Assembly: GCF_900094925.1 (NCBI RefSeq)
Contig: NZ_FMAY01000015.1
Span: 39,890-103,889 of the forward strand
Direction of reading: 5' to 3'
DNA from: Kosakonia oryzendophytica
Lineage (GTDB): Bacteria; Pseudomonadota; Gammaproteobacteria; Enterobacterales; Enterobacteriaceae
Length of the DNA: 64,000 bases
Shown here: positions 28,296 through 38,308 of the stretch, one piece after another
Layout: each line of letters starts with the position of its first letter
Position numbering within the stretch: position 1 is the stretch's first letter
The notes under the pieces: generated by a model
What the model saw: only the letters and a program-made list of their open reading frames with translations
What the model was told of the DNA's origin: nothing
Database searches by the model: none
Program-made: the position numbers and the translations under genes

Positions 28296-30419
28296 ATGCT
28301 ACCGTCAACATTTCTACGTTCGAAAGCCACACGCTGCCTGCCTGTGGTGCTGGCCGCCCTGCTGTTTGCTGGCTGTGGCACCCGGTCTGGTGACCAGAGC
28401 GCCGCGCATATGCAAGGGGCAGCGCAGGCTAATTCTGCTTTTTACCTGCAGCAGATGCAGCAAAGCACAGATGATAGCAAGACCAACTGGCAATTACTCG
28501 CCATTCGTGCACTGCTGAAAGAGGGGAGAACCCAGCAGGCAAGCGAGCTGTTTGGCAAGCTACCGCAGGATCTGAACGATACCCAGCGTAAAGAGTACAG
28601 CCTGCTCTCTGCAGAGCTGAAACTCGCGCAGCGGGATTTTGCCGGTGCGCTGGCGTTACTGAATAAAATCGATCCTGCCGACCTTGAGCAGCAGCAACAG
28701 GCCCGCTACTGGCAGATCGGCATCACCGCCTCTCAGGGTAAACCGTCGCTGACACTGCTGCGCGCATTGATTGCCCAGGAGCCGCTGTTAACCACCCCGG
28801 AAGAAAAACAGAAAAATATCGACGCCACCTGGCAGGCGCTGTCATCTTTTAATCAGGATCAGGCAAAGGCTTTTGTGATCAACGCCGATGAAGTCACCCT
28901 GCAAGGCTGGCTTGATCTGCAACGCGTGTGGATCGACAACCGTAACGATCCGAATATGTTGAAAGCCGGTATCACCGACTGGCAGACTCGTTATCCGCAA
29001 AACCCGGGGGCGAAAACCCTGCCGAGCCAGCTATCGAATCTGCAAAATTTTAAACCCGCATCTGCCAACAGAATCGCCCTGCTGCTGCCATTAAATGGCC
29101 AGGCCGCAGTCTTTGGCCGGGCTATTCAGCAAGGTTTTGAAGCCGCGAAAAACGGAGTGTCTGCGGTGTCCGGCCCGGCAGTACCGCAACAGGTGGCTCA
29201 GGCGGCAACCAGCCCGGTAGTGAGTCCATCACAAACCAGCGTCAGCGATCTGACCGACGCCTCTGCGCAGCAAGACGCTGTCGCGCCAGATGCGCAACAA
29301 GCTGTAGCGCCGGACAACGCGGCGCAAACCGCAATAGCTCCTGCTACCACAGAAACCACACCGGCGACGGAGACGGCGCAACCCGCAGATGCCAATGCAA
29401 CGCAGCCCGTAGCCGCGCCTGCTGTGGCAGCAACACCAGCCAACCCTGGCGTAGAGCTGAAAATTTATGACACCAGCGCGCAGCCGATGGATCAGGTGCT
29501 CAATCAGGTGCAGCAGGATGGCGCCAGCATCGTGGTAGGTCCGCTGTTGAAAAACAACGTTGAAGAGCTGATGCGCAGCCACACCACACTGAACGTGCTG
29601 GCGCTCAACCAGCCGGAAAACGTCGAGAACCGCGCCAACATTTGCTACTTCGCCCTCTCTCCGGAAGATGAAGCCCGCGATGCCGCACGCCATATCCACG
29701 AGCAGGGCCGCCATGCGCCGTTATTGCTGATCCCACGTAGCGCGCTGGGCGATCGCATCAGCAACGCCTTTGCTCAGGAGTGGCAAAAACTGGGTGGCGG
29801 CGTCGTACTGGCACAAAAATTTGGCTCTACCGCTGAGCTGCGTATGGGGATTAACAGCGGTTCCGGCATTGCGATGACCGGCAGCCCGGTGCTCTCCAGC
29901 CTGCCGAAACAGCAGGGCATGACCATTGGTGGGCTGAACATTCCTGCGCCGCCGACCGATGCGCAAATCAGCGGCAGTGGCAATATTGACGCGGCGTATA
30001 TCGTGGCGACACAGGATGAAATTGCGCTGATCAAACCGATGATCACCATGCGTACCGGCAGTCAGAGCGGCGTGATGCTGTATGCCAGTTCCCGCAGTGC
30101 ACAAGGCGGCGCAGGCCCGGATTTCCGCCTTGAAATGGAAGGATTGCAATTTAACGATATCCCGATGCTCGCGGGTGCTAACCCCTCGCTGATGCAGCAG
30201 GCGCTGAAAAGCGTGAACAATGACTATTCACTGGCGCGCTTGTATGCAATGGGCGTCGATGCCTGGTCGCTGGCGAATAACTTCTCGCAAATGCGCCAGG
30301 TGCCAGGGTTCGAACTCAATGGCAATACTGGCGATTTGACCGCCACTCAGGATTGCGTGATCAACAGGAAGTTGTCATGGCTCAAATACCAGCAGGGGCA
30401 AATCGTCCCGGCGAGTTAA
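28296..30419 (+). CDS. lpoA: LpoA, outer-membrane lipoprotein activator of PBP1A
   Basis: The 707-residue protein has a lipoprotein signal with lipobox LFAGC and acceptor Cys27. A TPR-like helical N-terminal domain spans about residues 28-255, and a C-terminal periplasmic-binding-like domain binds and activates the PBP1A (MrcA) synthase. The ATG at 28296 is chosen because it starts the signal peptide. The frame runs upstream to 28233 without a signal. Compared with my memory of E. coli LpoA (678 residues), the extra length lies in an Ala/Pro/Gln/Thr-rich segment at about residues 285-390. yraN starts inside its 3' end. Confidence 0.96.
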   Translation: MLPSTFLRSKATRCLPVVLAALLFAGCGTRSGDQSAAHMQGAAQANSAFYLQQMQQSTDDSKTNWQLLAIRALLKEGRTQQASELFGKLPQDLNDTQRKEYSLLSAELKLAQRDFAGALALLNKIDPADLEQQQQARYWQIGITASQGKPSLTLLRALIAQEPLLTTPEEKQKNIDATWQALSSFNQDQAKAFVINADEVTLQGWLDLQRVWIDNRNDPNMLKAGITDWQTRYPQNPGAKTLPSQLSNLQNFKPASANRIALLLPLNGQAAVFGRAIQQGFEAAKNGVSAVSGPAVPQQVAQAATSPVVSPSQTSVSDLTDASAQQDAVAPDAQQAVAPDNAAQTAIAPATTETTPATETAQPADANATQPVAAPAVAATPANPGVELKIYDTSAQPMDQVLNQVQQDGASIVVGPLLKNNVEELMRSHTTLNVLALNQPENVENRANICYFALSPEDEARDAARHIHEQGRHAPLLLIPRSALGDRISNAFAQEWQKLGGGVVLAQKFGSTAELRMGINSGSGIAMTGSPVLSSLPKQQGMTIGGLNIPAPPTDAQISGSGNIDAAYIVATQDEIALIKPMITMRTGSQSGVMLYASSRSAQGGAGPDFRLEMEGLQFNDIPMLAGANPSLMQQALKSVNNDYSLARLYAMGVDAWSLANNFSQMRQVPGFELNGNTGDLTATQDCVINRKLSWLKYQQGQIVPAS

Positions 30420-30772
30420 ATCGTAAACAGACCGGCGACGCGTGGGAAGCCAAAGCGCGTTGCTGGCTGGAAAGCAAAGGACTGCAGTTTATCGCCGCCA
30501 ATGCGCGCGAGCGCGGCGGCGAGATTGATTTGATAATGCGGCACAATCACACCACCGTATTTATCGAGGTACGTTATCGCAGGTCAGGCCGTTTCGGTGG
30601 CGCATTGAGTAGTGTCACCCGGGCGAAGCAAGTGAAACTGCTGCATACCGCCCGTTTGTGGCTCGCCCGGCACAATGGGAGTTTTGATACTGTGGATTGC
30701 CGGTTTGATGTGATAGCCTTCACCGGAAATGAGGTTGAGTGGATACAAAACGCCTTTAACGACCACTCATAA
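30377..30772 (+). CDS. yraN: YraN, nuclease-fold protein (UPF0102)
   Basis: The 131-residue protein has the small restriction-endonuclease-like fold of UPF0102, with the motif GGEIDLIMR near residue 48-56 and TVFIEVRYR near 62-70, which resemble the PD-(D/E)xK active-site pattern. The function is not established. The ATG at 30377, with AGGAAGTTGTC before it, starts inside the end of lpoA and gives an N terminus similar to E. coli. It is followed by diaA after 22 bp, so lpoA-yraN-diaA-dolP form an operon. Confidence 0.93.
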   Translation: MAQIPAGANRPGELNRKQTGDAWEAKARCWLESKGLQFIAANARERGGEIDLIMRHNHTTVFIEVRYRRSGRFGGALSSVTRAKQVKLLHTARLWLARHNGSFDTVDCRFDVIAFTGNEVEWIQNAFNDHS

Positions 30773-30794
30773 TTGCTGAATGATAGGGATTACC

Positions 30795-31385
30795 GTGCTC
30801 GAACGAATTAAAGTCTGCTTTACGGAAAGCATTCAAACGCAAATTGCGGCGGCGGAAGCGTTGCCTGACGCCATTTCCCGCGCCGCCATGACAATGGTCC
30901 ACTCCCTGCTTAACGGCAACAAAATCCTCTGTTGTGGCAATGGCACGTCTGCCGCCAACGCACAGCATTTTGCTGCCAGCATGATCAACCGTTTTGAAAC
31001 AGAACGTCCCAGTTTACCTGCCATTGCACTTAATACCGATAATGTGGTCTTAACGGCAATAGCAAACGATCGTCTGCATGATGAGATTTACGCTAAGCAG
31101 GTTCGGGCGCTCGGTCATACCGGCGATATTTTGCTCGCTATCTCTACGCGGGGTAACAGTCGCGATATCGTGAAGGCCGTGGAAGCGGCGGTAACACGCG
31201 ATATGTCAATTATCGCGTTGACGGGCTATGACGGTGGCGAGCTGGCGGGTCTGCTGGGGCCGCAGGATGTCGAAATTCGTATTCCTTCCCACCGCAGCGC
31301 GCGCATTCAGGAGATGCACATGCTGACGGTTAATTGCTTATGCGATCTGATTGATAACACGCTTTTTCCTCACCAGGATGATTAA
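30795..31385 (+). CDS. diaA: DiaA, DnaA initiator-associating SIS protein
   Basis: The 196-residue protein has a sugar-isomerase (SIS) domain and matches E. coli DiaA, a homotetramer that binds DnaA and promotes timely initiation at oriC. Conserved blocks include [16 protein letters not shown] and [15 protein letters not shown]. The start is taken as GTG at 30795, preceded by AGGGAT, giving VLERIKVCF in line with E. coli MQERIKACF. The ATG at 30780 would add five residues and lacks that spacing. It ends nine bases before dolP. Confidence 0.94.
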   Translation: MLERIKVCFTESIQTQIAAAEALPDAISRAAMTMVHSLLNGNKILCCGNGTSAANAQHFAASMINRFETERPSLPAIALNTDNVVLTAIANDRLHDEIYAKQVRALGHTGDILLAISTRGNSRDIVKAVEAAVTRDMSIIALTGYDGGELAGLLGPQDVEIRIPSHRSARIQEMHMLTVNCLCDLIDNTLFPHQDD

Positions 31386-31394
31386 GGAGTACAC

Positions 31395-31970
31395 ATGAAG
31401 GCATTTACGCCCCTCGCAGTCCTTATTTCCGCGCTGCTGTTACAAGGTTGTGTTGGCGCTGTGGTGGTAGGTTCCGCAGCCGTGGGCACCAAAGCCGCGA
31501 CGGATCCGCGTACCGTGGGCACCCAGGTAGACGACAGTACACTGGAACTGCGCGTGAATAGTGCGCTGTCGAAAGACGAACAGATTAAGAAAGAAGCGCG
31601 TGTTAACGTCACTGCCTATCAAGGGAAAGTGTTGCTGACAGGCCAGGCGCCAAATACCGATCTCTCTTCCCGGGCAAAACAGATTGCCGTGGGCGTTGAC
31701 GGTGCCACCGAAGTCTTTAACGAGATCCGCCAGGGTCAGCCCATTGGTCTGGGCACCGCCTCTTCCGATACCTGGATCACCACCAAGGTGCGCTCTCAAC
31801 TCTTAAGCAGCGATCAGGTGAAATCGTCTAACGTGAAAGTCACCACGGAAAACGGCGAGGTGTTCCTGATGGGCCTGGTGACCGACCGTGAAGGCAAAGC
31901 CGCAGCGGACATCGCCAGCCGCGTCAGTGGTGTTAAACACGTCACCACCGCGTTTACCTTTATCAAGTAA
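31395..31970 (+). CDS. dolP: DolP (YraP), dual-BON outer-membrane lipoprotein
   Basis: The 191-residue lipoprotein has a signal peptide with lipobox LLLQGC and acceptor Cys19, then two BON domains (about residues 45-110 and 125-190). DolP sits in the outer-membrane inner leaflet at division sites and protects membrane integrity, partly through BamA. It is a sigma-E regulon member in E. coli. AAGGAGT precedes the ATG at 31395. The gene ends the lpoA operon before a bidirectional terminator. Confidence 0.96.
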   Translation: MKAFTPLAVLISALLLQGCVGAVVVGSAAVGTKAATDPRTVGTQVDDSTLELRVNSALSKDEQIKKEARVNVTAYQGKVLLTGQAPNTDLSSRAKQIAVGVDGATEVFNEIRQGQPIGLGTASSDTWITTKVRSQLLSSDQVKSSNVKVTTENGEVFLMGLVTDREGKAAADIASRVSGVKHVTTAFTFIK

Positions 31971-31974
31971 CAAA

Positions 31975-32007
31975 AAAACCCGGCATCGCCGGGTTTTCTT
32001 TTTCTTT
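31975..32007. terminator. Terminator between dolP and yraQ
   Basis: CCCGGC (31979-31984) and GCCGGG (31988-31993) pair around ATC, with A-rich and T-rich flanks on both sides, so it can act for dolP and for the convergent yraQ. Confidence 0.9.
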
Positions 32008-32015
32008 GTCTGTCA

Positions 32016-33053
32016 TCAGAACAGGGCAATCGTTCCGGTGATCATCCCACACAGCGCCACCAGGCCCGCCGTCATCCATAAGGCTTTCGCCGGGAATGAT
32101 TTACGCAGCATGATAAGCGACGGCAAGCTCACCGCCGGTAACGTAATCAACAAGGCCAGCGCAGGTGCCATGCCCATACCGGCCAGCATCATGGTCTGAA
32201 CAATTGGGATTTCCGCGGCTGTTGGAATGACAAACAGGCAGCCGACAACCGCCATCACGATCACCCACAGCAACGTATTGTCGATAGCGCCATCTGCATG
32301 CGGGAACAACCAGACGCGCGCTGCGCCCAGCACCAGTACAGCCAGAATATAAACAGGAATGGTGCTCCAGAAAAGCTGCCACAGCGCTTTCCCCCAACGT
32401 GCCATAAAGCTGCCCTGCGGCTCCGGCAGCGTGATATCCACGGCGTCCGCCTGCTGCGAGTTCTCTTTCACCAACGCCTGCACCAGCATCGCCACGCCAA
32501 GGACAGTCACCAGCCCCGCCACAAGGCGAATAGCGGCAAAATGCCAGCCGAGCACAAACCCCATAAACACCAGCGTAGCCGGATTCAGCAGCGGGTTACC
32601 CATCCAGAATGCCAGTGCGCCGCCCATCGATACACGCTGGCGGCGCATACCAGCGGCAACCGGCGCAGCACAGCAGGAGCACATCATGCCAGGTAAGGCG
32701 AACAGCGTGCCAAAGAGCGTACCGCTAAAGCGTTTTTGCCCCAGCGTCCGCAGCAACCAGTCACGCGGGATCAACACCTGAATTAACGATCCCAGCAGCA
32801 CGCCCAATACGGCAGCTTTCCAGACGGCAAGGAAATAGACCATTGCGTAATCCCATGCCGCTTTAAACGGACTGGCATCGGCCTGTGCGAGAATAGATTT
32901 ACCAATACTGTGTGTTTCTGCAGCAGTGAAGGCTTTGCCGTAATAAGGCTGCCATTTCACATACCAAAGACCAACAATAACAACAAGAAAGAACAGCGCG
33001 GGTTTCCACCACTGAAAGCGGGCTGCCGCCTGAGATGAAGACTGACCAGTCAT
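32016..33053 (-). CDS. yraQ: YraQ, UPF0718-family permease
   Basis: The 345-residue protein is a predicted permease (DUF318/UPF0718) with about eight to ten membrane helices. A conserved cysteine-rich motif, MMCSCCAAPVAAGMRR, lies near residues 120-135 and is diagnostic for the family, members of which are often tied to metal or arsenic handling. The substrate of YraQ is unknown. It is convergent with dolP and preceded by yraR upstream on the same strand. Length matches E. coli YraQ. Confidence 0.92.
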   Translation of the reverse strand: MTGQSSSQAAARFQWWKPALFFLVVIVGLWYVKWQPYYGKAFTAAETHSIGKSILAQADASPFKAAWDYAMVYFLAVWKAAVLGVLLGSLIQVLIPRDWLLRTLGQKRFSGTLFGTLFALPGMMCSCCAAPVAAGMRRQRVSMGGALAFWMGNPLLNPATLVFMGFVLGWHFAAIRLVAGLVTVLGVAMLVQALVKENSQQADAVDITLPEPQGSFMARWGKALWQLFWSTIPVYILAVLVLGAARVWLFPHADGAIDNTLLWVIVMAVVGCLFVIPTAAEIPIVQTMMLAGMGMAPALALLITLPAVSLPSLIMLRKSFPAKALWMTAGLVALCGMITGTIALF

Positions 33054-33106
33054 AACAATCCCCGGGGATAAAGTGATTTGAGCCTGCGAATAGTACGCCG
33101 GAAATA

Positions 33107-33760
33107 CTATTTTGCAAACGCACGCTCAGCGGCGATCGCGCGAAGCTGCGCCGACCTGATGATCTGCACCCCACGATTATCTGGCGAAAATGCCAGCGTC
33201 AGTAATGCCAGCGCGACATCCTGCGCACGGATTGACTTCCAGTTGCCCGGTAGAAAACGAAAAAGCGGTGCCAGCAACGACTCATTAACACGTGTCTTCT
33301 GGCGATCCCCCAGCAGCATAGACGGGCGGGCAATAGTCAATGAAGGCCACTCCTGCGCGATTAACGCATTCTCCATTTCGCCTTTTACCCGGTTATAAAA
33401 AAAGGGGGAACGTGCATTGGCTCCCATGGCACTGACCACCAGCATCTGTTTCGCGCCCAGTCGCAAACCGGCGATCGCCGTGTCCACCACCAGCGTGAAA
33501 TCCGCATGGATGAATGCCTCTTTACTGCCCGCTTCGCGCCGCGTGGTGCCAAGGCAGCAAAACACCGTGTCCACGGGTTCCGTCACCTGCGCCAGCGCGT
33601 CGGTTAATTGCGGATCGTGGGGATTGAACACGCCCGCGACGTCATCCAACGGGCGCCTGGTCGGTGCGGCAATGGCGGTGATGCGCGGCTCATTAATCAG
33701 TAGCCGCAGCAAATGCCCACCCACCAGACCGGTCGCCCCGGTCAGTAATATACGTTGCAT
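33107..33760 (-). CDS. yraR: YraR, NAD(P)-binding Rossmann protein
   Basis: The 217-residue protein starts with the NmrA/SDR-like Rossmann motif [17 protein letters not shown] and keeps [12 protein letters not shown] and [11 protein letters not shown] blocks typical of the HTATIP2/oxidoreductase-like group. The enzymatic role is unknown. The start at 33760 gives the expected dinucleotide fold start and has GGGGGGAGAG just upstream. The much longer frame to 34054 runs antisense to yhbO and is rejected. It is divergent from yhbO. Confidence 0.92.
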   Translation of the reverse strand: MQRILLTGATGLVGGHLLRLLINEPRITAIAAPTRRPLDDVAGVFNPHDPQLTDALAQVTEPVDTVFCCLGTTRREAGSKEAFIHADFTLVVDTAIAGLRLGAKQMLVVSAMGANARSPFFYNRVKGEMENALIAQEWPSLTIARPSMLLGDRQKTRVNESLLAPLFRFLPGNWKSIRAQDVALALLTLAFSPDNRGVQIIRSAQLRAIAAERAFAK

Positions 33761-33881
33761 CTCTCCCCCCTTTGCAGATGAATCTGTCTTGCAATACTCG
33801 CCCGCTGAACCAGGCTTACTGTTCTGGTGAATTATCAGTATGAATAATTCGCCTCTCTGAAGCCAAAACAACGGAGGAATT

Positions 33882-34400
33882 ATGAGCAAGAAAATTGCTG
33901 TCTTGATCACCGACGAGTTTGAAGATTCAGAATTCACGTCGCCGGCGCAGGAATTTCGTAAAGCCGGACATGAAGTTATCACCATTGAGAAACAAGCCGG
34001 GAAAACCGTGCACGGTAAAAAAGGCGAAGCCGATGTGGTTATCGATAAAGCCATTGATGACGTTCGCCCGGCGGATTTTGATGCGCTGTTACTACCGGGC
34101 GGGCATTCGCCGGATTACCTGCGCGGGGACGATCGCTTTGTAACCTTTACGCGGGACTTTATCAGCGCCGGTAAACCTGTTTTCGCCATTTGCCATGGCC
34201 CACAGCTGCTGATCAGCGCAGATGTGGTGAGAGGGCGTAAGCTGACGGCAGTGAAACCCATCGTTGTGGATGTGAAAAATGCCGGGGGCGAATTTTATGA
34301 CCAGGAGGTGGTGATCGATAATGATCAACTGGTCACCAGCCGAACCCCCGATGATTTGCCGGCCTTCAACCGCGAGGCACTGCGTTTACTGGGCGCCTGA
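33882..34400 (+). CDS. yhbO: YhbO, DJ-1/PfpI-family deglycase/chaperone
   Basis: The 172-residue protein is of the DJ-1/PfpI superfamily, with the nucleophile Cys104 in the elbow AICHGPQLL and Glu18-type acidic partner in the DSEFTSP region. YhbO takes part in general stress protection and is reported to repair glyoxal-type protein or nucleotide damage. The protease claim is outdated. GGAGGAAT precedes the ATG at 33882. Its last 15 bases overlap the end of convergent yhbP. Confidence 0.95.
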   Translation: MSKKIAVLITDEFEDSEFTSPAQEFRKAGHEVITIEKQAGKTVHGKKGEADVVIDKAIDDVRPADFDALLLPGGHSPDYLRGDDRFVTFTRDFISAGKPVFAICHGPQLLISADVVRGRKLTAVKPIVVDVKNAGGEFYDQEVVIDNDQLVTSRTPDDLPAFNREALRLLGA

Positions 34401-34823
34401 TTCACGGACCCAGTGAAGCTTTTTGCCAAACCCCAGCGTGTTGTCGGTGAATTTCACCTCGTTGAGGCGAATTTCCCACATCGGGGCTGACAACATGCGG
34501 GCTACCGGAAAGCGACGGTTGTACTGCGCACGCGGCGCCGCGCTTTCCTCTTCATCCAGCCGACGGATCTCCCCGGCAAACTGAACACCACGGATTAACG
34601 CCACGGTTTTCGGTTGACCGTTTACCGTACCGGCGACCTGCGCTTTCAGGCCAGTCATTTGCCCATGGCGCGTCTGGTCTTCACTCAGGACATAAAACGC
34701 CACGGCGTGCGGATCATAGAAATAAAATGCATTGGCGCACCATAACTCTCCCCTGTTCGCCACGCACCAGGTCACCACATGCTGTTTTGCCAGCCAGCGA
34801 TTAATGGCCGCAAGAGTCTCCAT
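34386..34823 (-). CDS. yhbP: YhbP, FMN-binding split-barrel protein (UPF0306)
   Basis: The 145-residue protein matches the YhbP family of pyridoxamine-phosphate-oxidase-like split barrels: [20 protein letters not shown] at the start and [20 protein letters not shown] in the middle. It probably binds a flavin or related cofactor, but no reaction is known. The ATG at 34823 matches the E. coli start and is preceded on the minus strand by GAGGAAGGGCAAAT. The longer upstream extension is rejected. It overlaps yhbO at their 3' ends. Confidence 0.92.
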   Translation of the reverse strand: METLAAINRWLAKQHVVTWCVANRGELWCANAFYFYDPHAVAFYVLSEDQTRHGQMTGLKAQVAGTVNGQPKTVALIRGVQFAGEIRRLDEEESAAPRAQYNRRFPVARMLSAPMWEIRLNEVKFTDNTLGFGKKLHWVRESGAQ

Positions 34824-34877
34824 ATTTGCCCTTCCTCGTGTTATTTTTCCGTTCACATTAACATAATGAATACTGCC

Positions 34878-35180
34878 ATGACGCCCTGGTTTCTCTATCT
34901 TATTCGTACGCCAGACAATACCCTCTACACCGGCATTACGACCGATGTCGCACGTCGCTTTACGCAGCATCAAAACGGAAAAGGGGCAAAAGCGTTACGG
35001 GGAAAAGGTGCCCTGCAGCTGGTCTTTTCAGCACAAGTGGGGGACAAATCGATCGCGCTGCGGCTGGAATACCGAATCAAGCAATTGAACAAGCGCCAGA
35101 AAGAGCGCCTCGTCGCCGGGGATGGCTCATTCGAAGCGCTGCGAGAGAGTTTGCTATCGTCTGCAGTTACAGGCGATTAA
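34878..35180 (+). CDS. yhbQ: YhbQ, GIY-YIG nuclease-fold protein
   Basis: The 100-residue protein is a stand-alone GIY-YIG domain with [22 protein letters not shown] near the N terminus, where Tyr-Ile-Arg and Tyr-Thr-Gly replace the canonical GIY and YIG, and an Arg and Glu in the catalytic region (LEYRIKQL). UPF0213 members are small putative structure-specific nucleases with unknown biological role. The start is taken at ATG 34878 as in E. coli. ATG 34866 in frame is also possible, and neither has a clear ribosome site. Its 3' end overlaps yhbS by 14 bases. Confidence 0.9.
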   Translation: MTPWFLYLIRTPDNTLYTGITTDVARRFTQHQNGKGAKALRGKGALQLVFSAQVGDKSIALRLEYRIKQLNKRQKERLVAGDGSFEALRESLLSSAVTGD

Positions 35181-35670
35181 AGTGCTCTGAATACTCAACC
35201 AGACCGCGAACACCGTGTAAGGCATCGTCGGCCAGGCGGTGCACCAAAAACGCAGATTCGGTGTCCGGCCAACGGCAATGCAGGCCGTGCTGCGCCGCGT
35301 TTTCAAAACCGAGACGGCTGTAGAAAGCTGGATCGCCCAGTGTCACAGCCGCCGCATAGCCAAATTCATTCAGCGAATCCAGCCCTTCGTACACCAGCTG
35401 CCGCGCAATACCCTGACCGCGGTACTGCTCGTCCACCGCCAGCGGTGCAAGCCCGACCCATTGCAGTTCCTCGCCCTCAACCGTGACCGGGCTGAATGCA
35501 ACATAGCCAATCACTTGCCCTTCATCATCGGTTGCGACAAATCCCAGCGTGATCAAACCGTCTTCGCGCAGGTCGTGCACCAGCCGGGCTTCGCCCTCAC
35601 CGCCAAAGCTGCGCCGGAGCAACGCGTCGATACCCGGCGCATCAATGGGAATTTCAACTCTAATCAGCAT
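35167..35670 (-). CDS. yhbS: YhbS, GNAT-family N-acetyltransferase
   Basis: The 167-residue protein is a GNAT acetyltransferase with the acetyl-CoA loop region [15 protein letters not shown] at about residues 75-90 and the strand [19 protein letters not shown] before it. The substrate is unknown. It starts seven bases inside the end of ubiT (yhbT) and so is likely co-transcribed with it. It is convergent with yhbQ, overlapping by 14 bases. Confidence 0.92.
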   Translation of the reverse strand: MLIRVEIPIDAPGIDALLRRSFGGEGEARLVHDLREDGLITLGFVATDDEGQVIGYVAFSPVTVEGEELQWVGLAPLAVDEQYRGQGIARQLVYEGLDSLNEFGYAAAVTLGDPAFYSRLGFENAAQHGLHCRWPDTESAFLVHRLADDALHGVRGLVEYSEHFNRL

Positions 35671-36188
35671 GGCTCACCTACAGAAGGTTGTGTCGTTGCA
35701 GGCGGCGCTTGCAGGCCAGCCTCAACAAATTCCGCCAACTGCAACAGCATCACCCGCAGGGGTTTTGGCATCTGCTCCAGTTCAATGGCGTCCATCAAAT
35801 TCTTGACGTAAAGCCCAAGCTCCGTATCCCCTTCAATGACCAGTCGGCGCTGGAAGAAGAGTGTATCCGGATCCTGTTTGCGTGCGGCTATCATCAGCAA
35901 ATCACTGGCATCTGCGCTGAAGCTCACATCGGCGTCCGCCGATTCGCGCACGATCAACCGCCCGTCCTCCACAGAGGTATACCACGTCAGGCCAATATCA
36001 CGAACCTGAATACTTAACCAGCGGCCTTCCAGAAACTCAAGCTCTCCGTCCGCCAGAGCCTGTTGGAACTGCCAGCGCAGCACCTGCTCCAGGACCTGGC
36101 GCTTGATGGCGAAAGGCGTCAGCTTAACCGGCACACTCAGTAACGACGGACCAAAGTGAACAAGATGTGAACGCAATTTTTCCAACAC
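35664..36188 (-). CDS. ubiT: UbiT (YhbT), SCP2-domain factor of O2-independent ubiquinone synthesis
   Basis: The 174-residue protein has an SCP2 sterol-carrier-like lipid-binding domain (about residues 40-145, with FSADASDLLMIAARKQDPDT). In E. coli UbiT works with UbiU and UbiV in anaerobic ubiquinone biosynthesis, and it probably binds the polyprenyl intermediates, as UbiJ does in air. Sequence matches E. coli YhbT closely. It is divergent from ubiUV across a 238-bp region with palindromes. yhbS starts inside its last codons. Confidence 0.94.
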   Translation of the reverse strand: MLEKLRSHLVHFGPSLLSVPVKLTPFAIKRQVLEQVLRWQFQQALADGELEFLEGRWLSIQVRDIGLTWYTSVEDGRLIVRESADADVSFSADASDLLMIAARKQDPDTLFFQRRLVIEGDTELGLYVKNLMDAIELEQMPKPLRVMLLQLAEFVEAGLQAPPATTQPSVGEPC

Positions 36189-36426
36189 GAGCTTTACTCC
36201 CTGAAATGATAATGACTGCTATTTTGCCACATCAATGAAATGACATAGCGGCGCAAATCAACAATTCCACAATAAATCGGCCCCGATTATTGGTATTGCC
36301 AATACACATTTAACTGCCTCAAATCAAGAATTGTCGCAGACAGGTTAACTAAAATCCCAGTTCGTTAACAATTAGCGCCCCCAGGGGTACGACCTGGCCA
36401 CTGCGCCCCCGATTGCAGGATACACT
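36189..36426. promoter_or_regulatory. Divergent ubiT-ubiU control region
   Basis: The 238-bp gap should contain both promoters. Two contiguous palindromes are visible: AATCGG-CC-CCGATT (36275-36288) and TATTGG-TATTG-CCAATA (36288-36304). In E. coli ubiUV is Fnr-dependent. Here I see only ATCAA half-sites (for example at 36256-36261 and near 36331) and no full TTGAT-N4-ATCAA site, so the Fnr link is not confirmed. Confidence 0.6.
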
Positions 36427-37422
36427 ATGGAGTTGCTCTGCCCTGCCGGAAACCTTCCGGCATTGAAGGCGGCCATCGAAAACGGTGCCGACGCTGTCTA
36501 TATCGGCCTGAAAGATGACACCAACGCCCGCCATTTTGCCGGACTCAATTTTACGGAGAAAAAACTCCAGGAGGCGGTCAGTTTTGTGCATCAGCACCGC
36601 CGCAAGCTGCATATTGCCATCAACACCTTTGCGCATCCGGATGGCTACTCACGCTGGGAGCGTGCGGTGGATATGGCAGCGCAAATTGGTGCCGATGCGT
36701 TGATCCTGGCGGATCTGGCGATGCTGGAGTATGCCACCGAGCGTTATCCGCACATTGAACGCCATGTTTCCGTGCAGGCTTCTGCGACCAATGAAGAGGC
36801 TATTCGCTTTTATCACCGCCACTTTGATGTTGCCCGCGTCGTGCTGCCGCGTGTGTTATCTATCCACCAGGTTAAACAACTGGCTCGCGTGACTCCCGTG
36901 CCGCTGGAAGTGTTCGCTTTTGGCAGCCTGTGCATTATGGCGGAAGGACGCTGCTACCTCTCCTCTTATCTGACGGGTGAATCGCCGAATACCGTGGGCG
37001 CATGCTCCCCGGCGCGCTTTGTCCGTTGGCAGCAAACCCCGCAGGGGCTGGAATCACGCCTCAACGAGGTACTGATTGATCGTTATCAGGATGGCGAAAA
37101 CGCGGGTTACCCAACCCTGTGCAAAGGGCGTTATCTGGTGGATGGCGAGCGCTACCACGCGCTGGAAGAGCCCACCAGCCTGAACACGCTGGAGCTTCTG
37201 CCGGAGCTGCTGGCGGCGAACATCGCATCGGTCAAAATCGAAGGGCGTCAGCGTAGCCCGGCCTATGTGAGCCAGGTGGCAAAAGTGTGGCGTCAGGCAA
37301 TTGATCGCTGTATGGCTTCCCCGCAACATTTCGTGCCGCAGCCCGCGTGGATGGACACGCTGGGAGCAATGTCTGAAGGTACACAAACCACCCTTGGTGC
37401 GTACCACCGTAAATGGCAGTAG
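36427..37422 (+). CDS. ubiU: UbiU (YhbU), Fe-S protein of O2-independent ubiquinone hydroxylation
   Basis: The 331-residue protein is a peptidase U32-family member that is not a classical protease. The four cysteines that bind the 4Fe-4S cluster in E. coli UbiU (169, 176, 193 and 232) are at precisely the same positions here. With UbiV it forms a complex needed for three hydroxylations in anaerobic ubiquinone synthesis, with prephenate as the reported oxygen donor. It starts at ATG 36427 and is followed after 7 bp by ubiV. It is divergent from ubiT. Confidence 0.96.
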   Translation: MELLCPAGNLPALKAAIENGADAVYIGLKDDTNARHFAGLNFTEKKLQEAVSFVHQHRRKLHIAINTFAHPDGYSRWERAVDMAAQIGADALILADLAMLEYATERYPHIERHVSVQASATNEEAIRFYHRHFDVARVVLPRVLSIHQVKQLARVTPVPLEVFAFGSLCIMAEGRCYLSSYLTGESPNTVGACSPARFVRWQQTPQGLESRLNEVLIDRYQDGENAGYPTLCKGRYLVDGERYHALEEPTSLNTLELLPELLAANIASVKIEGRQRSPAYVSQVAKVWRQAIDRCMASPQHFVPQPAWMDTLGAMSEGTQTTLGAYHRKWQ

Positions 37423-37429
37423 GTAGAAC

Positions 37430-38308
37430 ATGAAATATTCATTAGGGCCAGTGCTTTACTACTGGTCAAAAGAGACGCTGGAAGACTTTTATCACCAGGC
37501 GGCGAACAGCACTGCCGATGTGATCTATCTTGGCGAAGCCGTCTGCAGCAAGCGCCGCGCCACCAAGGTCGGCGACTGGCTGGATATGGCGAAGGCGCTG
37601 GCGACCAGCGGCAAACAAGTGGTGCTTTCCACCCTTGCGCTGGTGCAAGCATCATCCGAACTGAACGAGCTCAAACGCTATGTCGATAACGGCGAATTCC
37701 TGCTGGAAGCCAGCGATTTGGGCGTGGTGAATATGTGCGCTGACCGCAAGCTGCCGTTTGTCGCCGGGCATGCGCTCAACTGCTATAACGCCGTGACGTT
37801 ACGCTTGTTGCTGAAGCAAGGCATGGTGCGCTGGTGCATGCCGGTGGAGCTTTCCCGCGACTGGCTGATTAATCTGCTCGATCAGTGCGATGCGCTGGGC
37901 ATTCGTCAACAATTTGAAGTGGAAGTGCTCAGCTACGGTCATTTGCCGCTGGCCTACTCCGCGCGCTGCTTTACGGCGCGTTCAGAAGACCGCCCCAAAG
38001 ATGAATGCGAAACCTGCTGTATTAAATACCCGAACGGACGCAGCATGCTGTCGCAGGAGAATCAGCAAGTGTTTGTGCTCAATGGCATCCAGACCATGAG
38101 CGGCTATGTCTACAATCTCGGTAATGAACTGACATCAATGAACGGGATTGTGGATATGGTGCGCCTGTCACCGATGGGTAATGACACGTTTGCCATGCTC
38201 GATGCGTTTCGTCGCAATGAAACCGGCGCAGCGCCACTGCCGCTGGCGTCAAACAGCGACTGTAACGGCTACTGGCGCAGGCTACCGGGTCTGGCACTGC
38301 AACAGTAA
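37430..38308 (+). CDS. ubiV: UbiV (YhbV), partner Fe-S protein of UbiU
   Basis: The 292-residue U32-family protein keeps the four cluster cysteines known in E. coli UbiV (39, 180, 193 and 197). Cys193 and Cys197 lie in DECETCCIKY. It forms a heterodimer with UbiU. TAGGTAGAAC precedes the ATG. The seven-base gap after ubiU shows they are an operon. A 140-bp gap to yhbW follows, with no clear T-rich terminator. Confidence 0.95.
   Translation: MKYSLGPVLYYWSKETLEDFYHQAANSTADVIYLGEAVCSKRRATKVGDWLDMAKALATSGKQVVLSTLALVQASSELNELKRYVDNGEFLLEASDLGVVNMCADRKLPFVAGHALNCYNAVTLRLLLKQGMVRWCMPVELSRDWLINLLDQCDALGIRQQFEVEVLSYGHLPLAYSARCFTARSEDRPKDECETCCIKYPNGRSMLSQENQQVFVLNGIQTMSGYVYNLGNELTSMNGIVDMVRLSPMGNDTFAMLDAFRRNETGAAPLPLASNSDCNGYWRRLPGLALQQ

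Noticed and set aside
36249..36340. Fnr site for ubiUV
   Set aside because: Only ATCAA half-sites are found; no partner half at the right spacing.
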